A stretch of DNA of 64,000 nt from RYN-230 sp963770535 (GCA_963770535.1 CAVYPZ010000007.1:682001-746000), one strand, 5' to 3'. Counted from the stretch's first letter, positions 15,686-24,623 are shown. Notes: generated by a model not told the origin, from the letters alone. A program made the numbers and translations.

Positions 15686-18136
15686 GTGGACGGTTTCTTG
15701 CTTGCGTATGAGGGCTTTGATCCCGAGGCTGAGGGCCTTCGCGAGGCGCTGACTTCAACGGGCAACGGGTACCTGTGCGCACGCGGCGCGGCGGAGTGGG
15801 AGGACGCCGACGGCGTTCACTATCCCGGGACCTACGTGCACGGCGGTTACAACCGCGAGACTACGATCCTGGGCGGCCTGCCCGTGCTCAACGAGGACCT
15901 CGTCAACCTGCCGAACTGGCTGGTCCTCCAGATGCGGATCGAGGGCGGGGACGCGATCCGGCTCGCCCACGTGGAGTTGCTCACTTACCGCCATGAGCTT
16001 GACATCCGGTTCGCGACGGTCATCCGCCACCTCGTGTTCCGTGATCAGGAGGGCCGGGAGACGACGCTGGACAGCCGCCGCTTCGTCAGCATGGCCGACG
16101 CCCATCACGGAGGGATCGAGTGGACACTCATCCCGGGGAACTGGTCGGGGCGCCTCGAGATGGTCACGGCGATCGATGGCCGGGTGAGCAACGCCGGGGT
16201 TGCCCGCTACCAGCAGCTGGAAGGCCGGCACCTGAACCCCGTGGGCCCGCGCACGCTCGGGTCCGAGGTGATCGCGCTGAAGGCCGAGACCCGGCAGTCG
16301 AACGTGTACGTCAGCCACGCGGCCCGGACCCGCGTGTTCCGCGCTGACCAGCCGGTCCGGGTCGAGCGGCGGCTCTACCAGATGGAGGACTACATCCAGC
16401 AGGTCCTGGCGTTCGACGTCCGCCAGGGGGAGGCCACGCGGGTCGAGAAGATGGTGACGTTCTTCACATCGCGGGACCAGGCGGTCAGCGACACGCTGGT
16501 GAAGGCGGCCACGTCGGTGGCCCGGCACACCGATTTCGGTGCCTCGTTCGGGCGGCACGCCGCGGCGTGGGAGGAGCTGTGGCGGGTGTGCGACGTGCGG
16601 GTGTCCGGAGATGAGAACGTGCAGTTGCTGCTGCGGCTGCACATCGGGCACGTCCTGCAGGTCTGCTCACGGAACACCGCCGACCTCGACGCGGGACTGC
16701 CCGCCCGCGGCCTGAACGGCGAGGCCTATCGCGGGCACGTGTTCTGGGATGAGATCTACGCGTTCCCGTTCTTCAACGTGCGCCTGCCGGAGGTCACCCG
16801 AGGGCTGCTGATGTACCGCTACCGCCGGATAGGGGAGGCCCGGGCGGCGGCGCGGGAGGAAGGATTCCGGGGCGCGATGTTCCCGTGGCAGAGCGGTAGC
16901 GAGGGGACCGAGGAGACGCAGCGCGTCCACCTCAACCCCGTTTCGGGCCTCTGGGAGCCTGACCTCAGCCGTAACCAGCGGCACGTCAACGCGGCGATTT
17001 TCTGGAACATCTGGCAGTACTTCCAGACCACCCATGACCAGGCATTCCTGCGTGACTATGGCGCGGAAATGATGCTGGGCATCACCCGCTTCTGGGCGTC
17101 GATCGCGCACTTCAACCCATTGCGCGAGCGCTACGAGATCCATGGCGTGATGGGCCCCGACGAGTTCCACGACAAATACCCGGGCGCGCGGCATGGTGGC
17201 CTGCGCAATAACGCGTACACCAACGTGATGGTGGCGTGGCTGTGCGACGTCGCCGGCAAGCTGCTGGGGCTGCTCCCCTCGAGCCGGGCGGAGGAGTTGC
17301 GCGAGCGGCTGGGCATCGGTGACGAGGAGCTGGCGGTGTGGCGTGACATGAGCCAGCGGATGTTCGTCCCGTTCCACGACGACGGGATCATCAGCCAGTT
17401 CGAGGGCTATGAGGACCTCGAGGAGCTGGACTGGGAGGCGTACCGCGCGAAGTACGGCAACATCCAGCGGCTTGACCGGATCCTGCGCGCGGAGGGCAAG
17501 GATCCCAACCGTTACAAGGTCACCAAACAGGCCGACACAGTGATGCTGTTCTTCCTGTTCAGGGACGAGGAACTGCGCGAGATTTTCGAGCGGCTAGGGT
17601 ATGGCCACGGTCTCGACACGGTGCCGCGGAACGTCGCGTACTACGATCGGCGCACGTCGCACGGCTCGACGCTGAGCTTCGTCACCCATGCCGGGGTGCT
17701 CGCCGCCATCGATCCGGAGAGCTCGTGGGAGCGGTTCCTGGTCGCGCTGCGTAGCGATGCCGAGGACGTCCAGGGCGGCACGACGAAGGAAGGCATCCAC
17801 ATGGGTGTCATGGCGGGGACGCTCGACCTCATGCAGCGCAGCTACGCGGGCACCTATATCAGCGAAGGCGTCCTGTGCTTCGATCCCCGGCTGCCGAGCC
17901 AGCTCGACGGCCTGTCGTTCTCGATGCAGTTCCGGCAGACCCCGATCCAGGTGACGCTGACCCACGACCAGCTGACGCTGGCCCTGCGTGCCGAGGGCGG
18001 GAGCCGCTCGGTGAGGGCGGCGGTCCGCGGCGACGTTCGCACGCTGCGCGTGGGCGACAGGACCGTGTTCGAGCTCAGCCGGAATCACGCCACAACGGGG
18101 CCTTCCCGGCCCCCCCGCCCCTCTGCCCCCGACTGA
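15686..18136 (+). CDS. Glycoside hydrolase family 65 disaccharide phosphorylase
   Basis: 816 residues, family-typical (750-800 plus a tail). GH65 enzymes split alpha-glucobioses (maltose, trehalose, kojibiose, nigerose) with phosphate to beta-glucose-1-phosphate and glucose, inverting. N-terminal beta-sandwich domain, then an (alpha/alpha)6 barrel with FWDEIYAFPFFNVRLPE, MFPWQSGSEGTEET, the catalytic acid Glu in HGVMGPDEFHDKY near residue 490, and a phosphate-binding region with KQADTVMLFFLF and RRTSHGSTLS. GTG at 15686 has AGGAGG 5 nt upstream; an ATG at 15641 is the alternative. It is followed 12 nt later by a beta-phosphoglucomutase-like gene, the classical partner. Which disaccharide cannot be told. 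Confidence 0.93.
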   Translation: MDGFLLAYEGFDPEAEGLREALTSTGNGYLCARGAAEWEDADGVHYPGTYVHGGYNRETTILGGLPVLNEDLVNLPNWLVLQMRIEGGDAIRLAHVELLTYRHELDIRFATVIRHLVFRDQEGRETTLDSRRFVSMADAHHGGIEWTLIPGNWSGRLEMVTAIDGRVSNAGVARYQQLEGRHLNPVGPRTLGSEVIALKAETRQSNVYVSHAARTRVFRADQPVRVERRLYQMEDYIQQVLAFDVRQGEATRVEKMVTFFTSRDQAVSDTLVKAATSVARHTDFGASFGRHAAAWEELWRVCDVRVSGDENVQLLLRLHIGHVLQVCSRNTADLDAGLPARGLNGEAYRGHVFWDEIYAFPFFNVRLPEVTRGLLMYRYRRIGEARAAAREEGFRGAMFPWQSGSEGTEETQRVHLNPVSGLWEPDLSRNQRHVNAAIFWNIWQYFQTTHDQAFLRDYGAEMMLGITRFWASIAHFNPLRERYEIHGVMGPDEFHDKYPGARHGGLRNNAYTNVMVAWLCDVAGKLLGLLPSSRAEELRERLGIGDEELAVWRDMSQRMFVPFHDDGIISQFEGYEDLEELDWEAYRAKYGNIQRLDRILRAEGKDPNRYKVTKQADTVMLFFLFRDEELREIFERLGYGHGLDTVPRNVAYYDRRTSHGSTLSFVTHAGVLAAIDPESSWERFLVALRSDAEDVQGGTTKEGIHMGVMAGTLDLMQRSYAGTYISEGVLCFDPRLPSQLDGLSFSMQFRQTPIQVTLTHDQLTLALRAEGGSRSVRAAVRGDVRTLRVGDRTVFELSRNHATTGPSRPPRPSAPD

Positions 18137-18148
18137 AAAGGAGGCCGC

Positions 18149-18928
18149 GTGCCGAAGTTCCAGGGAGCGATTTTCGACGTCGACGGAGTCCTGGTCGACT
18201 CGCCGCACGAAAAGGCGTGGCGCGAGTCACTTCGCCAGCTGATGGAGTCCGGCTGGCGCGACATCCGCGACCAGACGACGTGGTCGCCGGATGCGTTCAC
18301 GTCCCTCGTCTACCAGCAGTACGTCTCGGGCAAGCCGCGCATGGCCGGCGCCCGCGCCGCCCTCGACTACTTCCACGTGCCCGGCGCCGAGCAGCGCGTC
18401 GCCGAGTACGCGCAGCTCAAGCAGGAGATGGTTGTGCAACTCATCGAGGCCGGCGACTTCACCGCGTATCCAGACGCGCTGCGGTTCGTCATCGCGGCCA
18501 AGGATGCCGGGCTGCGTATCGCGGACGCGTCGTCGTCGAAGAACGCGGGGCTGTTCCTGCGCAAGATCCGGCTCGACACCTTCGCGGCCGAGCACGGGAT
18601 CTCCTCGCCGACGCTGCGGCCCGGCCAGACGCTGCTGGACTACTTCGACGTGGACGTCTCGGGACGCGATTTTGCCCGCGGCAAACCGGATCCCGAGATT
18701 TTCCTGACCGCCGCGCACGAGCTCGGCGTCGAGCCTGGCTCCGCGATGGTGGTCGAGGACGCGGCCTCCGGTGTCCAGGCCGCGAAGGCCGGCGGCATGG
18801 CCGCGATCGGCATCTCCCGGGCTGACGACGCCGGCCTGCTGGCGGCGGCCGGCGCCGATCTGGTGGTCACCTCGCTCGATGACGTGGACAGGGATGCCCT
18901 CACCAAAGGAGAGCTGACGACGCGGTGA
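18149..18928 (+). CDS. pgmB: Beta-phosphoglucomutase-family HAD hydrolase
   Basis: 259 residues. Converts beta-glucose-1-phosphate from the GH65 reaction to glucose-6-phosphate, or acts as a related phosphatase. HAD motifs: DVDGVLVDSPHEKAW (nucleophile and acid Asp pair), ADASSSKN (motif II), the lysine in ARGKPDPEIF and the metal Asp in VVEDAASGVQAAKAG. Longer than Lactococcus PgmB (about 221) because of cap-domain insertions. GTG start with AAAAGGAGG upstream. Second gene of the phosphorylase operon. Confidence 0.9.
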   Translation: MPKFQGAIFDVDGVLVDSPHEKAWRESLRQLMESGWRDIRDQTTWSPDAFTSLVYQQYVSGKPRMAGARAALDYFHVPGAEQRVAEYAQLKQEMVVQLIEAGDFTAYPDALRFVIAAKDAGLRIADASSSKNAGLFLRKIRLDTFAAEHGISSPTLRPGQTLLDYFDVDVSGRDFARGKPDPEIFLTAAHELGVEPGSAMVVEDAASGVQAAKAGGMAAIGISRADDAGLLAAAGADLVVTSLDDVDRDALTKGELTTR

Positions 18929-19013
18929 CCCCGGCGAAAGCCTGAACCAGGGGCACCTGGCAGATGGGCTGGCGCCTGGAGCCGGATGCCATCCGAGCCG
19001 GGCTGGAGTCCGG

Positions 19014-19661
19014 CTATCCGGCGAGGAGCAGGCGGCGCCAGGTGTCGGCGAGGAACTGCTCGTAGCGTTCGGGGCTCCAGCCCCGCTGGCTTACCAGAAG
19101 CTGGTACAGCTCGGGGGCGTTGGTGGCCCAGATGATGTCGGCGGCGTCACCAGGATCGAGGCGCAGGGAAGCTACTGCGGCGAGGTCGGCTGCGAATCGG
19201 CGCATGTTCGCTGCCCGGCGGCCGGCGATCTGGCGCCATAGCGTGGCCAGGTCGGGCTCGGCGGGCGCGGCCTGCTGAATGATGGACAGGACCGGTGCCA
19301 GGCGGCCGGCGATGCCGCGCATGGCCGATGCGTAGATGGCGATCTTGGTTTCGGCGTCGGCCGCGGCGCGGATGGCCTGCACGTAGTCGCGTTCCTCGGC
19401 CGGGATGGCCTCGCTGCTGCCGGAGATCGCGGTCTCGACCAGCAGACGGGCCAGTTCGGGCTTGCGGCCGGCTGCCGCATACACGGTGTCCAGTGCGACG
19501 CCCGCGCGGTCGGCGATCGCTGTCATCGGTGTCGCTGCGTAGCCGCGGACGGTGAAGAGTTCCAGGGCGGCGTCCAGGATCGCCTGGCGGGTGCGGGCGG
19601 CTGCCTGGCGGCGGTTGCTGGCGTCGTACCGGCGCCTGACGGAAGGCTCCACGTGGTTCAT
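19014..19661 (-). CDS. TetR family transcriptional regulator
   Basis: 215 residues. N-terminal HTH: RQAILDAALELFTVRGYAAT followed by the recognition region TAIADRAGVALDTVYAAAG; the C-terminal ligand domain is not recognisable further. There is no Shine-Dalgarno before ATG 19661 and an AT-rich promoter abuts it, suggesting a leaderless mRNA. A 37-bp inverted repeat starts 5 nt upstream, a likely autoregulatory operator shared with the divergent GAF/SpoIIE phosphatase gene. Confidence 0.9.
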   Translation of the reverse strand: MNHVEPSVRRRYDASNRRQAAARTRQAILDAALELFTVRGYAATPMTAIADRAGVALDTVYAAAGRKPELARLLVETAISGSSEAIPAEERDYVQAIRAAADAETKIAIYASAMRGIAGRLAPVLSIIQQAAPAEPDLATLWRQIAGRRAANMRRFAADLAAVASLRLDPGDAADIIWATNAPELYQLLVSQRGWSPERYEQFLADTWRRLLLAG

Positions 19662-19665
19662 GATA

Positions 19666-19702
19666 CAGATATTGACCCGAATTATCTTAGGATCAATATC
19701 TG
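19666..19702. promoter_or_regulatory. Inverted repeat, probable TetR operator
   Basis: Arms CAGATATTGACCC (19666-19678) and GGATCAATATCTG (19690-19702) are complementary at 12 of 13 positions around an 11-bp AT-rich spacer. It lies immediately before the TetR start and upstream of the divergent phosphatase gene. It is strikingly AT-rich against its surroundings. Confidence 0.65.
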
Positions 19703-19878
19703 GACGGGGGCCGCACCCTTCGCGACACGCATTGCGGCACGTCCGAAAGTGCTACGTTATGTTACGAATTTCAGTAAAGGTCCAGTTCGGGAAGGTTCCG
19801 AAGGCGTGTGCCAGGGCGCCGGGAAACTCCGCTGCTGAGAGCAGGGGCTCTCCGGGGCCGGATGTAACGGGGGTTGCC

Positions 19879-21639
19879 GTGCCGGGCGGTGACGAGCAGT
19901 CGGTGGCGTCGTCTACTGTCCTGCTCGGCCATCTGGTGCGAGCCTTGTCCCAGGCTGAAACCGCGGATGAGGTGGCGCGGGTAATCGCGGAGGAGGGAGC
20001 CGTCGCGGCAGGTGCCGAATTCGCGAATATCGCGGTTCTGGACGCTGGGGGCACGACGGCGCATCTCTACAACGCATCAAGCCTGGGCGGCAACGTCGCG
20101 CAGCGGCACCCAGCAGTCCCGGTCAACGACTCCACCCCGCTCGGCGCTGCCTTGAGCTCCGGACGCGAAATCTGGCTGCCGTCCTTGCCCGGCACCGGGA
20201 CCCGTTACCCGGTCCTCCTCGAGGACACCATCGAGGCAGGGCTGGCCTCGACAGCCTCCCTTGCGCTGCGAGATCAGCATCAGGGCCTGATCGGTGCGAT
20301 GGGCGTGGCCTGGTCGCGGGCCCAGGCCTTCACCGACGCGCAGAAGGACGAGGTCCGGGTGGTGGCCCAGCTGGCTGGGGACGCTCTCGGGCGGGCTCAG
20401 CTGCTGGAGGCTGAGCGGGCGGCACGGCAGCGCATCGAGCGCCTGCAGCGGATGATGAGCGCCCTGGTGGCCTCGGCTTCACTGGCCGAGGTCACGGCTT
20501 CCGTCTTCGAGCACGGCCTGCTGCCCTTCGGGGCGTCGGCAGCCCGGCTTGTCCTCGTGGATCAGCGACAGCCCGGGAGCCTGGTGACAGTGAACGCGGT
20601 CGGCCTGCCTGAGCCGCTTCTCACACGATGGCAGGCATACCCGCTCTCGGACTTCTCCCCGTCCCGGAGAGCGCTCGAGACGTCAGAGATCGTCTACGTG
20701 CCGACCGCCGCTGACCTGGCGGCGGAATATCCCGGGGCGCTCATCGGGCACCACATCGCCGGGCAGCAGGCGTGGGTGGCCGTGCCATTGCGGGGCAGCG
20801 GGCGGACACTGGGTGTCCTGACCCTCGTCTTCAGCAGGGCGTACCCGCTGGACGACGGTCCCGACCAGATCGCCCTCACCGCCCTGGGCTCGACCATCGC
20901 CGACGCACTCGGCCGCGCGATCCAGCACGACAGCGACCGCGACCTGGTCATATCGGTGCAGCGCAGCCTGCTGGCTCACACCCTGCCCGAACGACCGGGG
21001 GTGCGCCTGGGCGGCCGCTACCTGCCTGCGGAGATCCGCTATGGCATCGGCGGTGACTGGTATGACGCCGTGCTGCTGCCCGGCGGCCAGATGACGCTCA
21101 TCGTTGGCGATGTCGTCGGCCACGGGCTGGAGGCTGCGGCCGCGATGGGGCAGATGCGAAGCGCCGCCCGCGCGCTGGCCCCTGACCACGGACCCGCAGC
21201 CCTGCTCGAGGCCCTGGACCGGTTCTTGTGCAGCACGGTGAAAGAACCGCTCGCCACCGCGGCGGTCGTCGTCATCGACCCCGCCGAAAGAACACTCCGC
21301 TACTGCCTCGCCGGGCATCCGCCTCCTCTGCTGCGCGGGCCCGACGGCGCTGTGAGTGTGCTCGATGAGGCAACGGGCGTGCTACTCGGCCTGGAAACAC
21401 ACAACCGTCCCGAGGCGGCGGTTACCTTTGCCCCAGGCAGCTCCATGGTGCTGTTCACCGACGGGCTCGTGGAGCGGCGCGACGAGACGTTCGACACCGG
21501 GATCGCCCGGCTCGCCACGGCGCTCCAGGCGGCTCTCCCACCTGACCCCGCCAGCCTGTGTGACGCCCTCGTCGAGCAATGCGCCCCGCACAACGACCGC
21601 GACGACGACATAGCCATTCTCAGCGCGTATCTCACCTAG
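19879..21639 (+). CDS. GAF domain-containing PP2C/SpoIIE-type phosphatase
   Basis: About 586 residues. Two GAF sensor domains (roughly residues 10-170 and 190-345) followed by a SpoIIE/RsbU-type PP2C serine phosphatase domain with IGGDWYDAVLLPGGQMTLIVGDVVGHG, CLAGHPPPLL, VLFTDGLVERR and a final DRDDDIAILS, supplying the metal-binding aspartates. Such enzymes dephosphorylate STAS anti-anti-sigma factors in partner-switching stress circuits; a STAS protein is encoded at 24331. The start is uncertain: GTG 19879 follows GGGGG, while an in-frame ATG lies at 19759. Confidence 0.9.
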   Translation: MPGGDEQSVASSTVLLGHLVRALSQAETADEVARVIAEEGAVAAGAEFANIAVLDAGGTTAHLYNASSLGGNVAQRHPAVPVNDSTPLGAALSSGREIWLPSLPGTGTRYPVLLEDTIEAGLASTASLALRDQHQGLIGAMGVAWSRAQAFTDAQKDEVRVVAQLAGDALGRAQLLEAERAARQRIERLQRMMSALVASASLAEVTASVFEHGLLPFGASAARLVLVDQRQPGSLVTVNAVGLPEPLLTRWQAYPLSDFSPSRRALETSEIVYVPTAADLAAEYPGALIGHHIAGQQAWVAVPLRGSGRTLGVLTLVFSRAYPLDDGPDQIALTALGSTIADALGRAIQHDSDRDLVISVQRSLLAHTLPERPGVRLGGRYLPAEIRYGIGGDWYDAVLLPGGQMTLIVGDVVGHGLEAAAAMGQMRSAARALAPDHGPAALLEALDRFLCSTVKEPLATAAVVVIDPAERTLRYCLAGHPPPLLRGPDGAVSVLDEATGVLLGLETHNRPEAAVTFAPGSSMVLFTDGLVERRDETFDTGIARLATALQAALPPDPASLCDALVEQCAPHNDRDDDIAILSAYLT

Positions 21640-21693
21640 TGCGGCCCGCGTGCGATGGCACCTTCCAGATCAGGTTGCCTGATCCTGGTCTGC

Positions 21694-21873
21694 CTAGCTG
21701 CGGGCCAGCAGGGGGACGAGCACCTGCGCGTCGGGGCTTCGCCAGCCCGTTACCGGGTCCCATCCGGGACCGGCACGGTAGTTGTAGCTGACGGGGCCGA
21801 GCGTCAGGTTGTCACCGGTAGTGATGTCGTGGAAGGCCTTGCGGTAGCTGGGGCTGCCCTCCTCGCTGAGATC
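21694..21873 (-). pseudogene. Remnant: C-terminal end of a sedolisin (S53) peptidase
   Basis: Reading the minus strand from about 21873 to the TAG at 21694-21696 gives 59 residues that match the end of S53 serine-carboxyl peptidases: YRKAFHDITTGDN, then AGPGWDPVTGWRSPDA. These are the calcium-site residues Asp-Ile and Gly-x-Gly-x-Asp of the family. The catalytic Ser/Glu/Asp region (about 300 residues) is missing and the frame upstream has no family resemblance, so this is a decayed fragment. Confidence 0.72.
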
Positions 21874-21917
21874 CCGGGGATGCCATCCTGGCAGGCGGGA
21901 CGGGTGTACAAGTGGCT

Positions 21918-21949
21918 GACCCCGCCGCCGCAGGCGCGGCGGCGGGGTC
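21918..21949. terminator. Strong GC hairpin, probable terminator
   Basis: A perfect 14-bp stem (GACCCCGCCGCCGC with GCGGCGGCGGGGTC) around a 4-nt loop AGGC. The plus side continues GGCGTTGTCTT, moderately T-rich. It may end transcripts from the phosphatase gene on the plus strand or from the dodecin gene on the minus strand. Confidence 0.65.
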
Positions 21950-22144
21950 GGCGTTGTCTTGGCTCACACCCCGTTAACCCGCCAGTGACCGGAAACGCTT
22001 ACCCCGGACCGGGCAGGCCCGGGCAGCGCTGCCTTCGTGCCCGGGCCGGCCGGCTCGCGGAAGGGACCCGTCCCTGCAGGGCCCGTCCACACGGACGGTG
22101 CGGTCGCCCCCGCACCGAACTGTGGCCGGTAAGCAGACCAGGGG

Positions 22145-22354
22145 TCAGTTCTCGCGTTCGTACTTGAATGAGAGCTGGACCTTGGTCCGGTAAGTGATCG
22201 CCCCGTCCTCGTCAACATGAATGTCCTGCTTCACGACCTCAGCCACGCGAAGGTCGCGGATGGTCCCGGCCGCAGTCTTGATCGCCTCTGCAGCCGCCTC
22301 TTCCCATGAGGTGGTGCTTGTCCCGATGACCTCAGTCACCCTGTACACGCTCAT
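22145..22354 (-). CDS. Dodecin, flavin-storage protein
   Basis: 69 residues, the exact size of dodecins, which form hollow dodecamers that bind riboflavin or FMN pairs. Family pattern: VYRVTEVIGTSTTSWEEAA, then AIKTAAGTIRDLRVAEV and YRTKVQLSFKYE. The Trp in TSWEEA is the flavin-stacking residue. AAAGGAGAG precedes ATG 22354. Stand-alone gene. Confidence 0.95.
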   Translation of the reverse strand: MSVYRVTEVIGTSTTSWEEAAAEAIKTAAGTIRDLRVAEVVKQDIHVDEDGAITYRTKVQLSFKYEREN

Positions 22355-22621
22355 GACGCTCTCCTTTGACCGCTTGCATGCCTGGGCGCCCGGCGAGCCC
22401 GCATCCGGCTAACCCAGCCCGGAGGGGGCCCGGATCGATAGGCGCAAGGTTCACCCCTCGGACCTGAGCCTCGCACTTAGCCCGGGCCGCGTCCAGGGCC
22501 ACGTGTTCTGACCTAAGCGCCGCAGCGCTGGCCGCCTGCCCGCGGAATCCCCCCGCGCCGGATGCCCCGGGGGCCCGGATCTTGCGCTGGCCGGCTGAGC
22601 GGCAAGGGCTAGGGTGAAGGC

Positions 22622-22822
22622 ATGCCCACCCTCGAGGAACTGGAGCGCCGCGTCGAGCAGCTAGAAGAGCAGGTCGAGCGCGCGCTCCCGGCGAAGATCG
22701 ACGCTGTGGCCTACTTGCTCAGCGTCGTGCACGAAGAGACCCGCGCCATCCGCGAGATCCTGGACGGGCACGGTCAGATGCTGCAGGAGATTCTCCATCG
22801 GCTGCCTGGCCGGGAAGGCTGA
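22622..22822 (+). CDS. Small coiled-coil protein, unknown function
   Basis: 66 residues, charged, starting MPTLEELERRVEQLEEQVER, with a heptad-like pattern continuing to the C-terminus. AGGGTGAAGGC precedes the ATG. No catalytic motif or membrane segment. Probably a real small protein that oligomerises; function unknown. Confidence 0.65.
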   Translation: MPTLEELERRVEQLEEQVERALPAKIDAVAYLLSVVHEETRAIREILDGHGQMLQEILHRLPGREG

Positions 22823-22843
22823 CCCTGTGTTCGGCCGCAGGGT

Positions 22844-23935
22844 TTACCGGGCGGTGACGTGGAGGCGGGCCCACGAGTTGTTGGCGTAGCCTTTCGGGTT
22901 CCACAGATGCTCCGCATATTCGGGCTGGACGGCAGCCGCGGTGTCCCATGCGCGGGCGGTGATCTCTGTCTCCCCGGGGGGCAGGTCGATGATGGCGCGC
23001 CAGTGCCGCCAGGTCCAGGGGCCCGCCTCGTCGTCCAGGTCAGCTTGCCGCCAGTGATGGCCGCCGTCGGCGGAGACGTCTACCCGGGCGACGCCCCGGT
23101 CATCGCCGGCGAAAGCGTACCCGGTCACCTCGGTCGGGCCGGCCTGGAGAATCGAGCGTCCGTCGGGCCGCAGGATGTCCGCATTGATGGCGACGGAGCC
23201 GAGGGACAGCCCGTCGCCGGGTCCCGCGGAGGCGGGGTCGGCTTCGGCGGGGAGCAGCCGGTAGGCGGTGGCCTGGAAATAATTGGCGGACGGGTTCTCC
23301 TGGACGGTGATCTGCTCGACCCACTTCACGCTGCGTGCGCCGATGTAGCCAGGGACCACTACCCGCAGGGGTGCGCCGTGAGCGGGGGACAGCGGCTCCC
23401 CGTTCATGGCCCACGCGAGGAGCACCTCACCGGCGAGCGCCTTCTGCAGGCCGATCGACCCGCCGAAGGCCTGCGGCGGGTCGGCGATGTCTGACACGTC
23501 CGGGGCAATGAAGGCTACGTGCGCGGCGCCCGGAAGTACGCCCGCCGTGTCCAGGATCTGGGCCAGCCTGGCTCCGGTCCACTCGGCTGTGGAAGTAGCG
23601 CCAGGGCCCCAGGGGGCCTCGCCCGGGATGTCCCTGACCTGGATCAGCCCGGCCCGCCGGTTGCCCGCGCACTGCAGCGTCGCCGTCAGGGTCTCCGGCT
23701 GGTACCCCGACATCAGGTCGTCCAGGGACAGCTCCAGCTCGCGGGCCACCAGGCCGCTGACCTTCAGCCGCCACGCCAGCGGGTCGATGGCCGGGATCGG
23801 GCCGTGGTTCCGGCTGTAGAACGAGTCCACCGGGGTCAGCATCTGCCCCGCCAGCGCGGCCCGGGGAGGTTCAGCGTTGAACGGCTCGGCCTCGTGAACG
23901 ACCATGTCATCCCGCTTATCCCACAGCCCCATCAT
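22844..23935 (-). CDS. Sulfite oxidase-family molybdopterin oxidoreductase
   Basis: 363 residues. N-terminal sulfite-oxidase molybdopterin domain: PVDSFYSRNHGPIP, the Mo-ligating cysteine in TATLQCAGNRR near residue 89, AHGAPLRVVVPGYIGARSVKWVEQI; C-terminal dimerisation Ig-like domain with ADGGHHWRQADLD, WTWRHWRA and WNPKGYANNSWARL. No signal peptide and no cytochrome domain, so a cytosolic enzyme whose electron acceptor is unknown. GAGAGG before ATG 23935. Single gene. Confidence 0.92.
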   Translation of the reverse strand: MMGLWDKRDDMVVHEAEPFNAEPPRAALAGQMLTPVDSFYSRNHGPIPAIDPLAWRLKVSGLVARELELSLDDLMSGYQPETLTATLQCAGNRRAGLIQVRDIPGEAPWGPGATSTAEWTGARLAQILDTAGVLPGAAHVAFIAPDVSDIADPPQAFGGSIGLQKALAGEVLLAWAMNGEPLSPAHGAPLRVVVPGYIGARSVKWVEQITVQENPSANYFQATAYRLLPAEADPASAGPGDGLSLGSVAINADILRPDGRSILQAGPTEVTGYAFAGDDRGVARVDVSADGGHHWRQADLDDEAGPWTWRHWRAIIDLPPGETEITARAWDTAAAVQPEYAEHLWNPKGYANNSWARLHVTAR

Positions 23936-24330
23936 TACTTCCTCTCGATCACGTTTTCCTGGGTGCCCCGGAACTTTCGGATATAACCCTCAGCAGAGAA
24001 GCTCGCCACGAGGGGCTTCACCGCGGAAAGTTCCGGCCCTGGGCCGATTGCGGTCACGGGACGATGCAAGCTCCGGGCGTAAGGCTGGACCGGTGATAAC
24101 TACACGGTAAAGCCGGAGTAACGATGGTTAGGAAGCCCGGTACTTCTGCGACGCCCAACTTATCCGCCGATCGCCCGATAAGGACCAGTCGTCAGCAGCC
24201 GGCTCGGTTTCTTCGTTGTGCTCGTTGCATCCTGTTACCGCCCGCGTACTGCCTGTAAGGTATAGAGTCTCCGCAGAGGGGGTCAGGACCTCGCCGCCAC
24301 CGCGCTGGACAAGTGCGAGAGGCAGCACCT
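23936..24330. other. Intergenic region with long-range inverted repeat
   Basis: 395 bp between divergent genes. It contains an 11-bp inverted repeat, CCGGAACTTTC at 23968-23978 and GAAAGTTCCGG at 24026-24036, enclosing 47 bp. Near the STAS gene a weak promoter-like pair occurs (TTACCG at 24235, AGGTAT at 24258). Nothing coding was recognised. Confidence 0.5.
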
Positions 24331-24621
24331 GTGGGCAGCATCCAGATTCCCCCGATAGTCACCGTCACGATCTCCGGCGAGATCGACATCGCGACCTGCC
24401 GGGCCATGCGGGAGGCCCTGGCCACCGGGCCCAGCCCGGCCCACCTGGAAGTCAACATGTCCGCGGTCACGTTCATCGACGCGTCGGGGATCGGCGTGCT
24501 GCTCGCCGCCCGGCAGCTGGCCGTGGACGCTGGCGGGTCGCTCACCGTGCGGGCACCCAGCTGGGCGGTGCAGAGGGTGACCGGGGTCCTGGGCCTGGAT
24601 GAGGCGCTCCGTACCCGGTGA
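24331..24621 (+). CDS. STAS-domain anti-sigma factor antagonist
   Basis: About 96 residues, a single STAS domain as in RsbV/SpoIIAA. It binds an anti-sigma kinase and frees the sigma factor when dephosphorylated. The phosphorylatable serine is in VTFIDASGIGVLL; the N-terminal strand TVTISGEIDIAT is typical. GTG at 24331 with AGAGG upstream is preferred to GTG 24313, which lacks a ribosome site. The GAF/SpoIIE phosphatase at 19879 could act on it; no anti-sigma kinase is in the window. Confidence 0.88.
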   Translation: MGSIQIPPIVTVTISGEIDIATCRAMREALATGPSPAHLEVNMSAVTFIDASGIGVLLAARQLAVDAGGSLTVRAPSWAVQRVTGVLGLDEALRTR

Positions 24622-24623
24622 CC

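Noticed and set aside
19014..19661. This TetR as the PaaR repressor
   Set aside because: It lies 11 kb from the paa genes and its own operator-like repeat (CAGATATTGA arms) is unlike the paa palindromes.
21655..22167. Plus-strand 170-codon frame after the SpoIIE-type phosphatase
   Set aside because: It overlaps the S53 remnant and the hairpin, shows no domain and has the composition of a shadow frame.
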